Source: Dongia deserti (lineage in GTDB: Bacteria > Pseudomonadota > Alphaproteobacteria > Dongiales > Dongiaceae). Taken from it: a stretch of DNA of 64,000 nt. Below the pieces are notes generated by a model. The model saw only the letters and a program-made list of their open reading frames with translations. It ran no database searches and was not told where the DNA came from. How positions within the stretch are numbered: position 1 is the stretch's first letter; every line of letters begins with the position of its first letter. Made by a program: the position numbers and the translations under genes. The DNA lies in NCBI RefSeq assembly GCF_003574735.1, contig NZ_QORW01000002.1, positions 248,001 through 312,000 of the forward strand. The letters run 5' to 3'. Shown here piece after piece: positions 53,666 through 62,540 of the stretch.

Positions 53666-54592
53666 TTAGCCACTGTCTCGTACGGTCGTGCGAATACGCA
53701 GCGCCTTCACGCTTTTCTGCAGCTGCTCGAGGAAAGCAGCAAGCGCCGGATGGCGCCGCTCACCCTGCCGGAACGCGACGAAGATCTTGCGCCGGATCTC
53801 CGGCGCCAATCGCCTGATACAGAACCGCCCCGACCGTTCGCGCACCCTGAGGCCGGGAAGAATCGCGACCGAGCATCCCTGCTCGATCAAGGGCTGCACA
53901 ACCTCGAACCCGCCGCATTTCCCGTTGACGAGTGGGTCGAAACCGGCCGCCTGGCATGCCCGGATGATGACGTCGGAGTAGGTATTGAACGCCGTGTCCA
54001 TGGCCCAGCGCTCCCCGCGTAGATCGGCGATGGCGATCTTGCTGCGTTTTGCCAAGGGGTGACCGTTCGGCAGCACTGCATAGAGCTGATCCTCCAGGAT
54101 CGGAATGCGTTCGATGTTCGGTTCAGGCACGCCGGCGGGCACCGTGAGGTCGTCGATCAACGCCACATCCGCTTGCCAGGCGCGCAAGGCGGCCAGCGAA
54201 TCCACCGGCTCCATTTCCTCGAGCACGATCGTGAGCTGGCCATGCCGGTGCTCCAGCGCCTTCATCACCTGCGGAATGAGGGCGGCAGCGACCGAGGAAA
54301 AGGCCGCCACGCGCAATTCGCCCGTGACCGTCTGCTTCATTTCTGCGAGCTCGGTCTTGGCATCCTCGAGCGCGGCGATGATCCGGTCCGCATGAGCGAC
54401 CAGCCGCTGACCGGCCTGCGTCAGGCGCACGCGCCGGCCGCGCCGCTCGATCAGCGGAAGGCCTGCCTCCGCTTCCAGCTGCGCAATCTGCTGCGAGACT
54501 GCCGAGGGGGAAACGCGCAAAGCCTCCGCCACCGCCGCCATGGTTTGGCGCATGGCGAGTTCCCGGAGAGTCCGCAAACGAGCGATGTCCAT
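53666..54592 (-). CDS. LysR-family regulator of the divergent SHMT-like gene
   Basis: The 308-residue protein (ATG 54592, MDIARLRTLRELA) has the winged helix with TMAAVAEALRVSPSAVSQQ and LEAEAGLPLIERRGRRVRL, then the effector domain (GELRVAAFSSVAAALIPQV). An upstream start at 54628 would add 12 residues. It faces the SHMT-like gene across about 110 bases containing AT-rich sequence (54597-54640), and most likely controls it. The effector may be an amino acid or related molecule. Confidence 0.88.
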   Translation of the reverse strand: MDIARLRTLRELAMRQTMAAVAEALRVSPSAVSQQIAQLEAEAGLPLIERRGRRVRLTQAGQRLVAHADRIIAALEDAKTELAEMKQTVTGELRVAAFSSVAAALIPQVMKALEHRHGQLTIVLEEMEPVDSLAALRAWQADVALIDDLTVPAGVPEPNIERIPILEDQLYAVLPNGHPLAKRSKIAIADLRGERWAMDTAFNTYSDVIIRACQAAGFDPLVNGKCGGFEVVQPLIEQGCSVAILPGLRVRERSGRFCIRRLAPEIRRKIFVAFRQGERRHPALAAFLEQLQKSVKALRIRTTVRDSG

Positions 54593-54703
54593 TTTAGGAT
54601 TATGCAATTTCTCTAATGTATATAGCAATTTTTATTAAGTAGACGTGGCCGAAGCGCCTCCCGTAGCTTTTTTGCGCAGACAGACGCCGAGGGAGACACC
54701 GAA

Positions 54704-56026
54704 ATGACCATGCTGCAGCATCGCCCCTGGGTGCCCGAGGCGTCGGAACGCTACATCCAATCCCTGGCCGAGGGCGTCGCCGGGCAGAGCACAGACGAGG
54801 TCGAGCGCGACCTGCTCGCCCTGGTCGCGGAGAACCGCGCGATCCATGAGCGCGGTTGCGTCAACCTCAATCCCGCCACCAACGTCATGAACCCCAAGGC
54901 GGAGGCGCTGCTGGCGGCCGGCCTCGGCTCGCGCCCCTCGCTCGGCTATCCCGGCGACAAATACGAGATGGGGCTGGAGGCGATCGAGAAGATCGAGGTT
55001 ATGGCGGCCGAGCTGGCGGCGGAGATATTCGGCGCGCGCTTCGCGGAGATCCGCGTGGGGTCCGGCGCACTCGCCAATCTCTACGTCTTCATGATGGCGG
55101 CCAAGCCGGGCGACATCATTATCGCGCCGCCGCCGGCGATCGGCGGCCATGTCACCCATCACGAGGCCGGTGCCGCCGGGTTCTACGGAATCCATACACA
55201 CCCCGCACCGATCGATCCATCGCGTTACACGGTGGATATCGATGCGCTGCGGATCATGGCGCGGCGCCTGCAACCAAAGCTCATCACCATCGGTGGGAGC
55301 CTCAACCTCTTTCCGCATCCGATCCGGGAGATTCGCGCCATCGCGGACGAAGTGGATACACTGGTGTTGTTCGACGCCGCCCACATGTCCGGCATGATCG
55401 CCGGCCGTGCTTGGCAGCAGCCGCTGGAGGAAGGCGCTCACGTCATGACCATGAGCACCTATAAAAGCCTGGGTGGCCCGCCTTCCGGCCTGATCGTCAC
55501 CAACGATGCGTCGGTCGCGCAGCGCCTGGACGCGATCGCCTATCCAGGCCTCACCGCCAATTTCGATGCCGCGAAATCGGCCGCCCTCGCGATGACGCTG
55601 CTGGATTGGAAAATCCATGGCCCAGCCTATGCCGCTGAAATGGGCGCGACCGCCAAGGCGTTGGGCGAGGCGCTGGCCGCGCGTGGTCTTCCGGTTTTCG
55701 CGCGCGACCGCGGTATCACCACTTCGCACCAGCTCGCGATCGAGGCAGCCCCATATGGCGGCGGCCAAGCCGCGGCCAAGAAGCTGCGACAGGCGAATAT
55801 TCTCACCTGCGGCATCGGCCTGCCGATCACACCGGTGGAAGGCGATGTGAACGGGCTCCGGATCGGCACGCCGGAGATCGTGCGATGGGGCATGCGCGCG
55901 GATGAAATGCGCGAACTGGCCGGCTACATCGCCGAGGCGCTCACTGGCACGCGGCCGCTTTCATCTGTCGCCAAGGATGTCACGAATTTCCGCCGCAGAT
56001 TTTCAAAGCTGCACTTCGTCCGCTGA
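54704..56026 (+). CDS. Serine hydroxymethyltransferase-like PLP enzyme
   Basis: The 440-residue protein follows the SHMT fold. It has VAENRAIHERGCVNLNPATN near the N-terminus, GYPGDKYEMGLEAIEKIE (81-98), DAAHMSG (224-230), and PLP lysine K254 in TMSTYKSLGGPPSG. Housekeeping SHMT has TTTTHKTLRGPRGG at that lysine and YPGGRYYGG at the second region; both differ here. So it is more likely a paralogue acting on another beta-hydroxy or alpha-methyl amino acid than glyA itself. A GGGAG site precedes the ATG, and the divergent LysR gene points to substrate-induced expression. Confidence 0.85.
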   Translation: MTMLQHRPWVPEASERYIQSLAEGVAGQSTDEVERDLLALVAENRAIHERGCVNLNPATNVMNPKAEALLAAGLGSRPSLGYPGDKYEMGLEAIEKIEVMAAELAAEIFGARFAEIRVGSGALANLYVFMMAAKPGDIIIAPPPAIGGHVTHHEAGAAGFYGIHTHPAPIDPSRYTVDIDALRIMARRLQPKLITIGGSLNLFPHPIREIRAIADEVDTLVLFDAAHMSGMIAGRAWQQPLEEGAHVMTMSTYKSLGGPPSGLIVTNDASVAQRLDAIAYPGLTANFDAAKSAALAMTLLDWKIHGPAYAAEMGATAKALGEALAARGLPVFARDRGITTSHQLAIEAAPYGGGQAAAKKLRQANILTCGIGLPITPVEGDVNGLRIGTPEIVRWGMRADEMRELAGYIAEALTGTRPLSSVAKDVTNFRRRFSKLHFVR

Positions 56027-56236
56027 GCTTTGGGGCGAGCTGGAACTTCACCGGCGTCAACACAGCGCGAACTCGCCTTGTTCTACGTCGGTTGGCTGAC
56101 AGCGCCCAAGCGACCTTCGGCCGAAATTTTTTTGATCATTTGCAACACATCCCCAGCGGCCCTGTTCACGGACGCGGGGTAACGAGTCCGCCGAGGGCGA
56201 ACGGGCTCCGCACCTTTCTCAATTTGGGGCACCGCC
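56027..56236. other. Intergenic region before the RTX gene
   Basis: About 210 bases between the SHMT-like gene and the RTX gene contain the expected promoter but no hairpin with T-run and no recognised operator. The RTX gene has only a weak GGGG ribosome-binding site. Confidence 0.35.
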
Positions 56237-58705
56237 ATGACAGTCGATGAAACGTCACAGACGCGTGACGCGTACGCGTCCAATTCTGATGTCACCATCA
56301 CCAAGACCGACCTCGATGTTGCAACCGTACAACTGACCGCAGCCAATGCGGTTCGGGTGGAGCTTCCTCAGGGCCAGAGGATCGTCGTCGTTCCCGTGAC
56401 ACCGGGCGAAACGATCGAGTTACCGACCGACAGCGAACAAGGCTTACTGGCGGAGCTTGGCCGAGAGGGCAACCTTGGGATCATCGTCGACGGCCGGACC
56501 ATCATTCTCCAAGGCTATGCCGCGGCCAACGAGGAGTCACCGATCACCATCATCACCAGCGACGGCGAGCCCATCGACATCGCCGACGTCATCGCGGAGA
56601 CAGATCCGTCACTTGACATTCAGACGGCCGCCGGCCCCGCTGCAGGCGGACAAGGTGCCGGTGCAAACGGCAGCGGCATTTTCGTACCTTTTCCGGTGGA
56701 CGCTGCTCTAGGTGGTTTGAGTTCCGCGGGGATCCTGGACCCGACTGCGCTGAGCTACAAGCTGATCACCGACGAAACCAAGATCTTCAGTCTGGGAGAT
56801 GACGAACCTGGCGAGCCTGGAATCGAGAATTCGTTCCCCGAGGCCAATCCGGATTCGGTGACCGTTACTCAGGCGGTTGCCACCGACTACCAGCTCATGC
56901 TGGTGATCGACGTATCGGCTTCAATGGGACAGGAAGTCGTGCGTTCCGACGGGACGGTGACGACCCGGATGGAATTGCAGAAGGCGGCAGCCGTCGCCAT
57001 GCTCGAGTCCTACGCGACGGCCGCGGCTGGCTCCGTCAATGTAAAGCTGGTGCAATTCAGCAGCGGTGCCTCCTATTTCGGCGGCACCAGCGCCACCACG
57101 TTCATAGATATCACCAATCCAGCCAACCTCGCCGCCGTCACTGCGGCGATCAATGCGCTGAGCCCTGCCAATCTGACGGACTACGACACCGCGCTCGCGA
57201 CCGCCCAGCAGGGCATCATGGATCCCTCCTGGGTCGCGACCACAGCGACGACCAAGGGTCTGGTCTATTTCTTCTCCGACGGCAGGCCAGTGGATGACGG
57301 CGACGCTGCAAGCTCGTATCCGGGCGGCAGCAAGGCGAACTCCCTCAACCAGACGGAAGAGAATCTGTGGGAGGGCCGCACGTCCGCTGGCGCATTTACG
57401 TCGGGGCTGGCGGATAAGGGCGTAGTGTCCATCGCCGTCGGTCTCGGTGCCGACGTACCCGTGCCACAGCTTGAGCGCGCCGCCTACTACAACGAAACCT
57501 TCCCAGACCAGCCGGTGATCGTGGTGCAGGACGAGAACCAGCTGGGTGTCGAACTCGCCCAGACTGTTCCCGGGACGGTCACCGGCAATGTCTTGACCAA
57601 CGACGATTCCGGCGCCGATGGGTTCGGCACGCCGACCATCATCGCGGTCAGCGCAGTCATCGACGGCGACACCACGTCGCAAATCGTGACCGACACCGCG
57701 ACCGGCTACACGATCGAAACCAACAACGGCGTTCTCGTCGTCGACAAGACGACCGGCGACTTCACCTACACTGCCACGCCGGGCAGCAGCGGCAAAACAG
57801 ACACGTTCACCTATACAGTCCAGGACGCATCCCCCGGCGACACCGCGAGCTCGATTCTGACCGTTGCCATTACCGGACCCACGATCGTATCCGGCAGCGC
57901 GCCCTTTGAGGGGTCCGCCAATGCCGACTTCATCATCGGCGACGACGCCGACAACGTGATCGTCGCGGCCGCCGGTATCGATGCCGTCCAGGGCGGCTTT
58001 GGCAACGACAAGCTCGATGGCGGAACCGGCAATGATGCGCTCTTTGGCCAGGAGGGCAACGACGCTCTCTTCGGCGGTGACGATGACGATGCTCTCTTCG
58101 GCGGCACTTTTGGCGACACACTCAATGGCGGAGCCGGCTTCGATGCGCTCCGCGGCGGGAGCGGCAATGACCGGCTGGACGGCGGCGACGATGGTGACGC
58201 GGACATTCTGAGCGGCGATGTCGGCGAGGATGTCCTGGTCTGGCGTGGTGCCGACGACACCTATGACGGCGGCGCGGACCTGTTCAAGGCCGCAACCGGC
58301 GCTGCCGGCGATGTCCTCGACGCGAGCGGCGCAACCACCATCGACTTGACTGCACTCGATGACAGCAAGATCACGGATGTTGAGACCATTCGCATGAATG
58401 GTGGCGGCGGCACCTCATTGACGCTGGATGCCAACGACGTCATCAGCGATCTGGAGGGCGGCAGCTTCGATCCTGGCGGCAGCGGCAGTGGCGGCGCCTT
58501 CGGCAAGGCGCCGGCAGTGCGGGTCGATGGCGACGCAGGCGATACGCTGAACCTCTCGGGCGGCGCCTGGTCCGAGACCAAAGGATCAAGCGGGACGCCC
58601 GCCGGCTATACCCTTTATGTCCACGACGCCGGCGGCGGTGCGCCGGGTACCAATGAAGACGCCTACGTGCTGGTGCAGAATGGAGTCTCCGTGACCGGCG
58701 CCTAG
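56237..58705 (+). CDS. Large secreted protein with VWA domain and RTX calcium-binding repeats
   Basis: The 822-residue protein has no Sec signal. Its N-terminal region (about 1-200) is Thr/Val/Asp-rich, with LPQGQRIVVVPVTPGETIELP typical of BapA/LapA-type adhesin openings. A VWA domain (about 215-450) contains the MIDAS start LMLVIDVSASMG and a later FSDGRPVDDGD. A VCBS/cadherin-like domain (about 455-545) follows, and then about ten RTX nonapeptides (565-665) such as GGFGNDKLDGGTGNDALFG. The C-terminal region is a beta-rich secretion end. It is expected to leave by a type I system, but no ABC/HlyD/TolC genes lie within the window. It probably acts in adhesion or biofilm formation. Confidence 0.88.
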   Translation: MTVDETSQTRDAYASNSDVTITKTDLDVATVQLTAANAVRVELPQGQRIVVVPVTPGETIELPTDSEQGLLAELGREGNLGIIVDGRTIILQGYAAANEESPITIITSDGEPIDIADVIAETDPSLDIQTAAGPAAGGQGAGANGSGIFVPFPVDAALGGLSSAGILDPTALSYKLITDETKIFSLGDDEPGEPGIENSFPEANPDSVTVTQAVATDYQLMLVIDVSASMGQEVVRSDGTVTTRMELQKAAAVAMLESYATAAAGSVNVKLVQFSSGASYFGGTSATTFIDITNPANLAAVTAAINALSPANLTDYDTALATAQQGIMDPSWVATTATTKGLVYFFSDGRPVDDGDAASSYPGGSKANSLNQTEENLWEGRTSAGAFTSGLADKGVVSIAVGLGADVPVPQLERAAYYNETFPDQPVIVVQDENQLGVELAQTVPGTVTGNVLTNDDSGADGFGTPTIIAVSAVIDGDTTSQIVTDTATGYTIETNNGVLVVDKTTGDFTYTATPGSSGKTDTFTYTVQDASPGDTASSILTVAITGPTIVSGSAPFEGSANADFIIGDDADNVIVAAAGIDAVQGGFGNDKLDGGTGNDALFGQEGNDALFGGDDDDALFGGTFGDTLNGGAGFDALRGGSGNDRLDGGDDGDADILSGDVGEDVLVWRGADDTYDGGADLFKAATGAAGDVLDASGATTIDLTALDDSKITDVETIRMNGGGGTSLTLDANDVISDLEGGSFDPGGSGSGGAFGKAPAVRVDGDAGDTLNLSGGAWSETKGSSGTPAGYTLYVHDAGGGAPGTNEDAYVLVQNGVSVTGA
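57950..58200 (+). repeat. RTX nonapeptide-encoding repeats
   Basis: Inside the RTX gene, around ten degenerate 27-base units encode GG-G-D-x-L/A-x-G motifs. They would bind calcium and fold after secretion. Confidence 0.85.
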
Positions 58706-58725
58706 AGCAGGCGTATGATGCCGAT

Positions 58726-59478
58726 GTGCGCCCGCTAGGCTGGCTTGCGATCATCGTGCTGGGCTGCGTCCTCGGGCAAGAGGACGCAGCCGCGGGTGAG
58801 CTTGTCACCGACGTCAACATCGTCACTGCGATCGACGTTTCCGATTCGATCGACCCCGGCGCGACGGCGGTCGAGGTCGAAGGTATGGCGGCTGCCATCG
58901 TTGCGCCGGACGTCCTGCGCGCGATTCGTGCCGGCCGCCATGGCAGGGTCGGCTTCGCCGTGTTCGCCTGGCGCGATGGAGCGTTCCCGGAGCTTGTTTC
59001 TTGGACCGCCATCGCGACTGCGGAAGATGCGGCCGCCGCATCCGACGGGCTGCGATCGGCGTTCGGCGCGTTCAAGGCGTCCGACCTGCCGAGCCCTGCC
59101 TACGCCCCGCACCTGACCGACCTGTCCGGCGCAATCGATCATGCGGCCGTCCTGCTCCTGACTGCGCCGTATGCCGCGAAGCGGTCCGTGATCAACGTGA
59201 TCGGCAACGGTTGGGACAATGTGGGCGAAGGTCCGCGCGCCGCGCGCGACCGCGTCATCGCCGAAAGTGCCACGATCAATGGCGTGGTCCTGGGCATTGA
59301 TCCCGTCCTGATGGCCTATTATCGCAGCCATGTCATCGGCGGACCCGGCGCGTTCCTGCTATCCGTTCGCGAGCCGGCGGAGATGGCGGAGGTGCTGGCA
59401 CGCAAGTTCATCTATGACATCGCCCTGCAGCCGGCGGCGGACACATTCGCACTGCCGGTCAATACGGCGTCACAGTGA
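58726..59478 (+). CDS. DUF1194 protein (VWA-like, secreted)
   Basis: The 250-residue protein starts at GTG 58726 and has a signal peptide (LAIIVLGCVLG, cleavage near DAAAG). The DUF1194 pattern is a VWA-like fold: TDVNIVTAIDVSDSIDPG at residues about 31-48 gives a MIDAS-type DxSxS, and WRDGAFPELVSWT and GVVLGIDPVLMAYYRSHVIGG are family-typical. It follows the RTX/VWA gene by 20 bases and may act with it. Its end overlaps the convergent TraB gene by 20 bases. Confidence 0.85.
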   Translation: MRPLGWLAIIVLGCVLGQEDAAAGELVTDVNIVTAIDVSDSIDPGATAVEVEGMAAAIVAPDVLRAIRAGRHGRVGFAVFAWRDGAFPELVSWTAIATAEDAAAASDGLRSAFGAFKASDLPSPAYAPHLTDLSGAIDHAAVLLLTAPYAAKRSVINVIGNGWDNVGEGPRAARDRVIAESATINGVVLGIDPVLMAYYRSHVIGGPGAFLLSVREPAEMAEVLARKFIYDIALQPAADTFALPVNTASQ

Positions 59479-60361
59479 ACCCGCGCCGCGTGAGGATCGA
59501 CTGCACGCTGTGCTCGCCGATCAGATGCCCCGCACCCACCGCGATGAAGCTGGTGCCGGAACCCTTCATCATGGCCGCGATCTTGTCGCTCCAATCCATG
59601 TTCCGCCGGACGAACATGGTCTCATAGAGTTCCGGCGCGTCGGACTTCATCTTGGTCAGCGTCATGGCTTCGAGCTCGCCCGTGTTGCCGGCAAGCCAAG
59701 CGTCAGCCATTCGATCCACGTATTCCTTGCCCTCCGCCACCTCTTCGACCATCTGCAGCAGGAATGCGATCTCCGATTGCTCTGGCAGCGAGGCGAAGAC
59801 CAGCAACTGTTGCTCTGGCGTCTCGAACGTCTTGACGATTTTCTTCGATGTCCGTGCAGCCGCCTCGAGCTGCCTGTCGGCGCCCAGCTTGGGATCATAG
59901 CCTTCCCTGACCACCGGCACGACTGCGATGGTGAGCGCCGCCATCCATGGACGCATCCCATTGAGCATACCGGCAGGTAGGCCGGCATGCTTCGCCGCGG
60001 CGCGCACCTTGGCCCAGTCCTCCGAGCTAAGCTTGCTTGATAATGGATGGGCTGGATCCATTCCGTGCTTGAGGACCAAGGCCTGCACCGCAGTCACGTC
60101 GCCACCTTCGCTCGCCTCCAGCCACAGTTCTTCGCTGTCCTGAAAAGCGGCGTCGATCTTGTCTGACCGCCATTTCGTTTCCGGCCTTATAAGATGAAAG
60201 GTTCCGAATAGATAAAGCGTGGAATCCTCATCTTTCACGACCCACATGGCAGGGTCAGCTGAGGACGGCGCAGGCTGGTGCAGCATCAGGGCCGCAGCGG
60301 CTCCGATCGTCAGCAGCCCGCGACGCGCGGCGCGAAGTCCCAGCAAGAGCTTTGTTCGCAT
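59459..60361 (-). CDS. TraB/GumN-family protein
   Basis: The 300-residue protein has a signal peptide (RRGLLTIGAAAALMLHQPA) and the TraB pattern: MWVVKDEDSTLYLFGTFHLI (about 39-58), SEELWLEASEGGD and a C-terminal FIAVGAGHLIGEHSVQSIL, with conserved His and Glu residues of a putative metalloprotease (Tiki-like fold). Substrate is unknown. It is transcribed toward the DUF1194 gene. Confidence 0.88.
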   Translation of the reverse strand: MRTKLLLGLRAARRGLLTIGAAAALMLHQPAPSSADPAMWVVKDEDSTLYLFGTFHLIRPETKWRSDKIDAAFQDSEELWLEASEGGDVTAVQALVLKHGMDPAHPLSSKLSSEDWAKVRAAAKHAGLPAGMLNGMRPWMAALTIAVVPVVREGYDPKLGADRQLEAAARTSKKIVKTFETPEQQLLVFASLPEQSEIAFLLQMVEEVAEGKEYVDRMADAWLAGNTGELEAMTLTKMKSDAPELYETMFVRRNMDWSDKIAAMMKGSGTSFIAVGAGHLIGEHSVQSILTRRGFTVTPY

Positions 60362-60443
60362 GGCCTCTTCCCCAGGTCATCGCGCTGAGCGACGACGGCG
60401 AGATTATCCTACCGCTCTTCTTAAGTGAGTCTTACGCTGGTTA

Positions 60444-61772
60444 CTACTGCCCGGCTGCGGCCTCCGGCACGACGCGCCAGACCACGTTGCCGACGTCATC
60501 GGCAACCAGCAGCGCGCCCGTGCGGTCGATGGCGACGCCGACCGGCCGACCGAACGCGTCTCCATCCTCGCTCAGAAAGCCGGTCAGGACATCGACCGGC
60601 ATGCCGGAGGGACGGCCGTCCTTGAACGGCACGAAGATCACCTTGTAGCCGGCGTGCGGATTGCGATTCCACGATCCGTGCTGCCCAATGAAGGCCCCTT
60701 CGCTCAAATTCTCCGGCAACAGCGTGCCTTCGGAGAAGGCGAGGCCGAGCGAGGCGGTGTGATTGCCGAGCGCATAGTCCGGCACGATCGCCTGCGCCAC
60801 CAGGTCCGGGCGCTGCGGCTTCACGCGATCGTCCACGTGCTGGCCGAAATAAGAATACGGCCAGCCATAGAAGCCGCCTTCTTTCACCGCGGTCATGTAG
60901 TCCGGCACCAGATCGCTGCCGAGCTCGTCGCGCTCATTCACCGCCGTCCATAAGGCGCCGGTCTCCCTCTCCCACGCCATGCCCACCGGATTGCGCAGGC
61001 CGGACGCGAACACGCGCACCTTGCGCGTCGCGAGGTCGATTTCGAGGATCGCGGCGCGCTGATATTCGCGGTCCAGGCCGTTCTCGCCCACATTGGAATT
61101 GGACCCGACGGTGGCATAGAGCCGCTTGCCGTCAGGGCTGGCGATCAGGTTTTTGGTCCAATGATGGTTGAGTGGACCGGCGGGCAGATCCGCAATCTTC
61201 TCTCCCTCTGCAGTGATCTCGGTCGCGCCGTCTTCATAGGGGAAGCGCAGGATCGCATCCGTGTTGGCGACGTAGAAATCCTCGCCGATCAGTGCCATGC
61301 CGAAGGGCGAGTTGAGATCTTCGAGGAAGATGGTGCGCGTCTCGGCAACTCCATCCTTGTCCGAATCGCGCAGCAGGGTGATGCGATTGGCGCTGGGCAC
61401 CGCTGCCCCGGCGCGGCCGAGCACGAGGCCGGTGATCCAGCCCTTGATGCCGCTATCGGATTCTTCCCGCGGCGGCGCATTGGTCTCCGCGACCAGCACG
61501 TCGCCGTTGGGCAGCACATGGAGCCAGCGCGGGTGATCGAGGCCGCTCGTCAGGGCGTTGACTGCGAGCCCCTCCGCTGGAACCGGCTTGCCGCCTTCCG
61601 GCCAGCCAATGGCTGGGGCGATCTTGAGCGTCGGGATCAACGTCTGGTTCGGCTCGGGCAGGGTGGGATTGGGCCCCATGCCGGCCTCGGGCGGCAGCTT
61701 GGCCGTCTCGCCGCACGCGGCGAGCAGGAGGGACAGGATCGTCGGCATGAGCACTCTCGAGCTCCGCATCAC
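60444..61772 (-). CDS. PQQ-type sorbosone/glucose dehydrogenase-like lipoprotein
   Basis: The 442-residue protein has a lipobox LLLAACGE (cysteine near 20) and a six-bladed propeller of the glucose/sorbosone dehydrogenase family: [60 protein letters not shown] and [20 protein letters not shown]. Members oxidise sugars in the periplasm with PQQ. Conserved histidines are present in HHW and QHGSWNR. The start is GTG 61772 or ATG 61769; a GGGAGG lies very close. No PQQ synthesis gene is in the window. Confidence 0.9.
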   Translation of the reverse strand: MMRSSRVLMPTILSLLLAACGETAKLPPEAGMGPNPTLPEPNQTLIPTLKIAPAIGWPEGGKPVPAEGLAVNALTSGLDHPRWLHVLPNGDVLVAETNAPPREESDSGIKGWITGLVLGRAGAAVPSANRITLLRDSDKDGVAETRTIFLEDLNSPFGMALIGEDFYVANTDAILRFPYEDGATEITAEGEKIADLPAGPLNHHWTKNLIASPDGKRLYATVGSNSNVGENGLDREYQRAAILEIDLATRKVRVFASGLRNPVGMAWERETGALWTAVNERDELGSDLVPDYMTAVKEGGFYGWPYSYFGQHVDDRVKPQRPDLVAQAIVPDYALGNHTASLGLAFSEGTLLPENLSEGAFIGQHGSWNRNPHAGYKVIFVPFKDGRPSGMPVDVLTGFLSEDGDAFGRPVGVAIDRTGALLVADDVGNVVWRVVPEAAAGQ

Positions 61773-61811
61773 CTCCCTCGAACGCCTGGAAGCACGACGA
61801 AGTTCCGCCGC

Positions 61812-62348
61812 TCACAGGACCTTGACCATACGTGCCAGCGGCACTGGCATACCGCCGCGATCGTCGCTGAAGCGCTCGACCACCTGATAGCCACAGGCCC
61901 GATAGAGCGGCAGGCCAGCCATGGTGGACACCAACTCGGCGCGGGTGAAACCTTCGGCTCGCGCCGCCTCCTCGCACGTCGCCAGGATCAAGCGCCCGAC
62001 GCCGCGCCGCACAAAGTCAGGATGCGTGTACATGGCACGCACTCGCGCGGCATCCTTGGCCGGGTCGAGCACCGCGGGATCGCGCCCCGGCGAAACGTCG
62101 CCGCCATACATGGTGGCGCGCCGGCTCCAGCCGCCGCAGCCGGCGAGCGCTCCATTCTGCTCCACCACGAAATAGGTGCCGTCCTCCACCAGCTGGGTAT
62201 CGAGGCCCATGATGGTGCGGCTGGATGCGATCTCCGCCTCGCTCAGGAACGGCTTCAGCAATTCGTCGATCGCCAGGTCCATGAGCGCATGGAGCGCCGC
62301 CAATTCGTCCAAGCGCGCGGTGCGGATTTGAAGCTGGTGAGCCGTCAT
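61812..62348 (-). CDS. GNAT-family N-acetyltransferase
   Basis: The 178-residue protein (ATG 62348, GGAAG upstream) has the GNAT core: a beta-strand region around YFVVEQNGALAGCGGW, then MYTHPDFVRRGVGRLILATC with the R/Q-x-x-G-x-G/A acetyl-CoA loop (RRGVGR, near 112), and LVSTMAGLPLYRACGYQVVE. It acetylates an unknown amine. It lies 39 bases upstream of the sorbosone-dehydrogenase gene on the same strand. Confidence 0.9.
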   Translation of the reverse strand: MTAHQLQIRTARLDELAALHALMDLAIDELLKPFLSEAEIASSRTIMGLDTQLVEDGTYFVVEQNGALAGCGGWSRRATMYGGDVSPGRDPAVLDPAKDAARVRAMYTHPDFVRRGVGRLILATCEEAARAEGFTRAELVSTMAGLPLYRACGYQVVERFSDDRGGMPVPLARMVKVL

Positions 62349-62399
62349 TGGCGCTTCCATTCCCGAAAAAGGGCTGGATGGCCGATTCCAAAGGCGAGC

Positions 62400-62417
62400 C
62401 TACATACATCTATGTAG
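62400..62417. promoter_or_regulatory. Perfect dyad operator candidate upstream of the GNAT gene
   Basis: CTACATA and TATGTAG flank a 4-base spacer, a perfect 7+7 inverted repeat. It lies 52 bases upstream of the GNAT start in the divergent region shared with the EAL gene, a suitable place for a dimeric repressor. Confidence 0.5.
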
Positions 62418-62453
62418 CTGTCCCAGATGGGACCGGTCCATCCGCGTCGCATC

Positions 62454-62468
62454 TTAACGCGATCTTAA
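62454..62468 (+). promoter_or_regulatory. CtrA-type box upstream of the EAL gene
   Basis: TTAA (62454-62457), seven bases, TTAA (62465-62468): an exact TTAA-N7-TTAA match to the CtrA binding site of alphaproteobacteria, 72 bases before the EAL gene start. The motif is short, so chance occurrence is possible. Confidence 0.5.
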
Positions 62469-62540
62469 GCGCGTGGCTCAAGACTTCCTGAGACACTTCC
62501 ACCTGGCTACATCGCTTCATCTGCACGACCCCGAGGAAGT

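Noticed and set aside
56265-56280. Palindromic GACGCGTACGCGTC inside the start of the RTX gene
   Set aside because: It lies within codons 10-15 and no regulator with such a site is known to me; chance in GC-rich sequence is likely.
57811-58260. Repetitive minus-strand frame rich in Ser/Pro
   Set aside because: It is the complement of the RTX repeats, not a gene.
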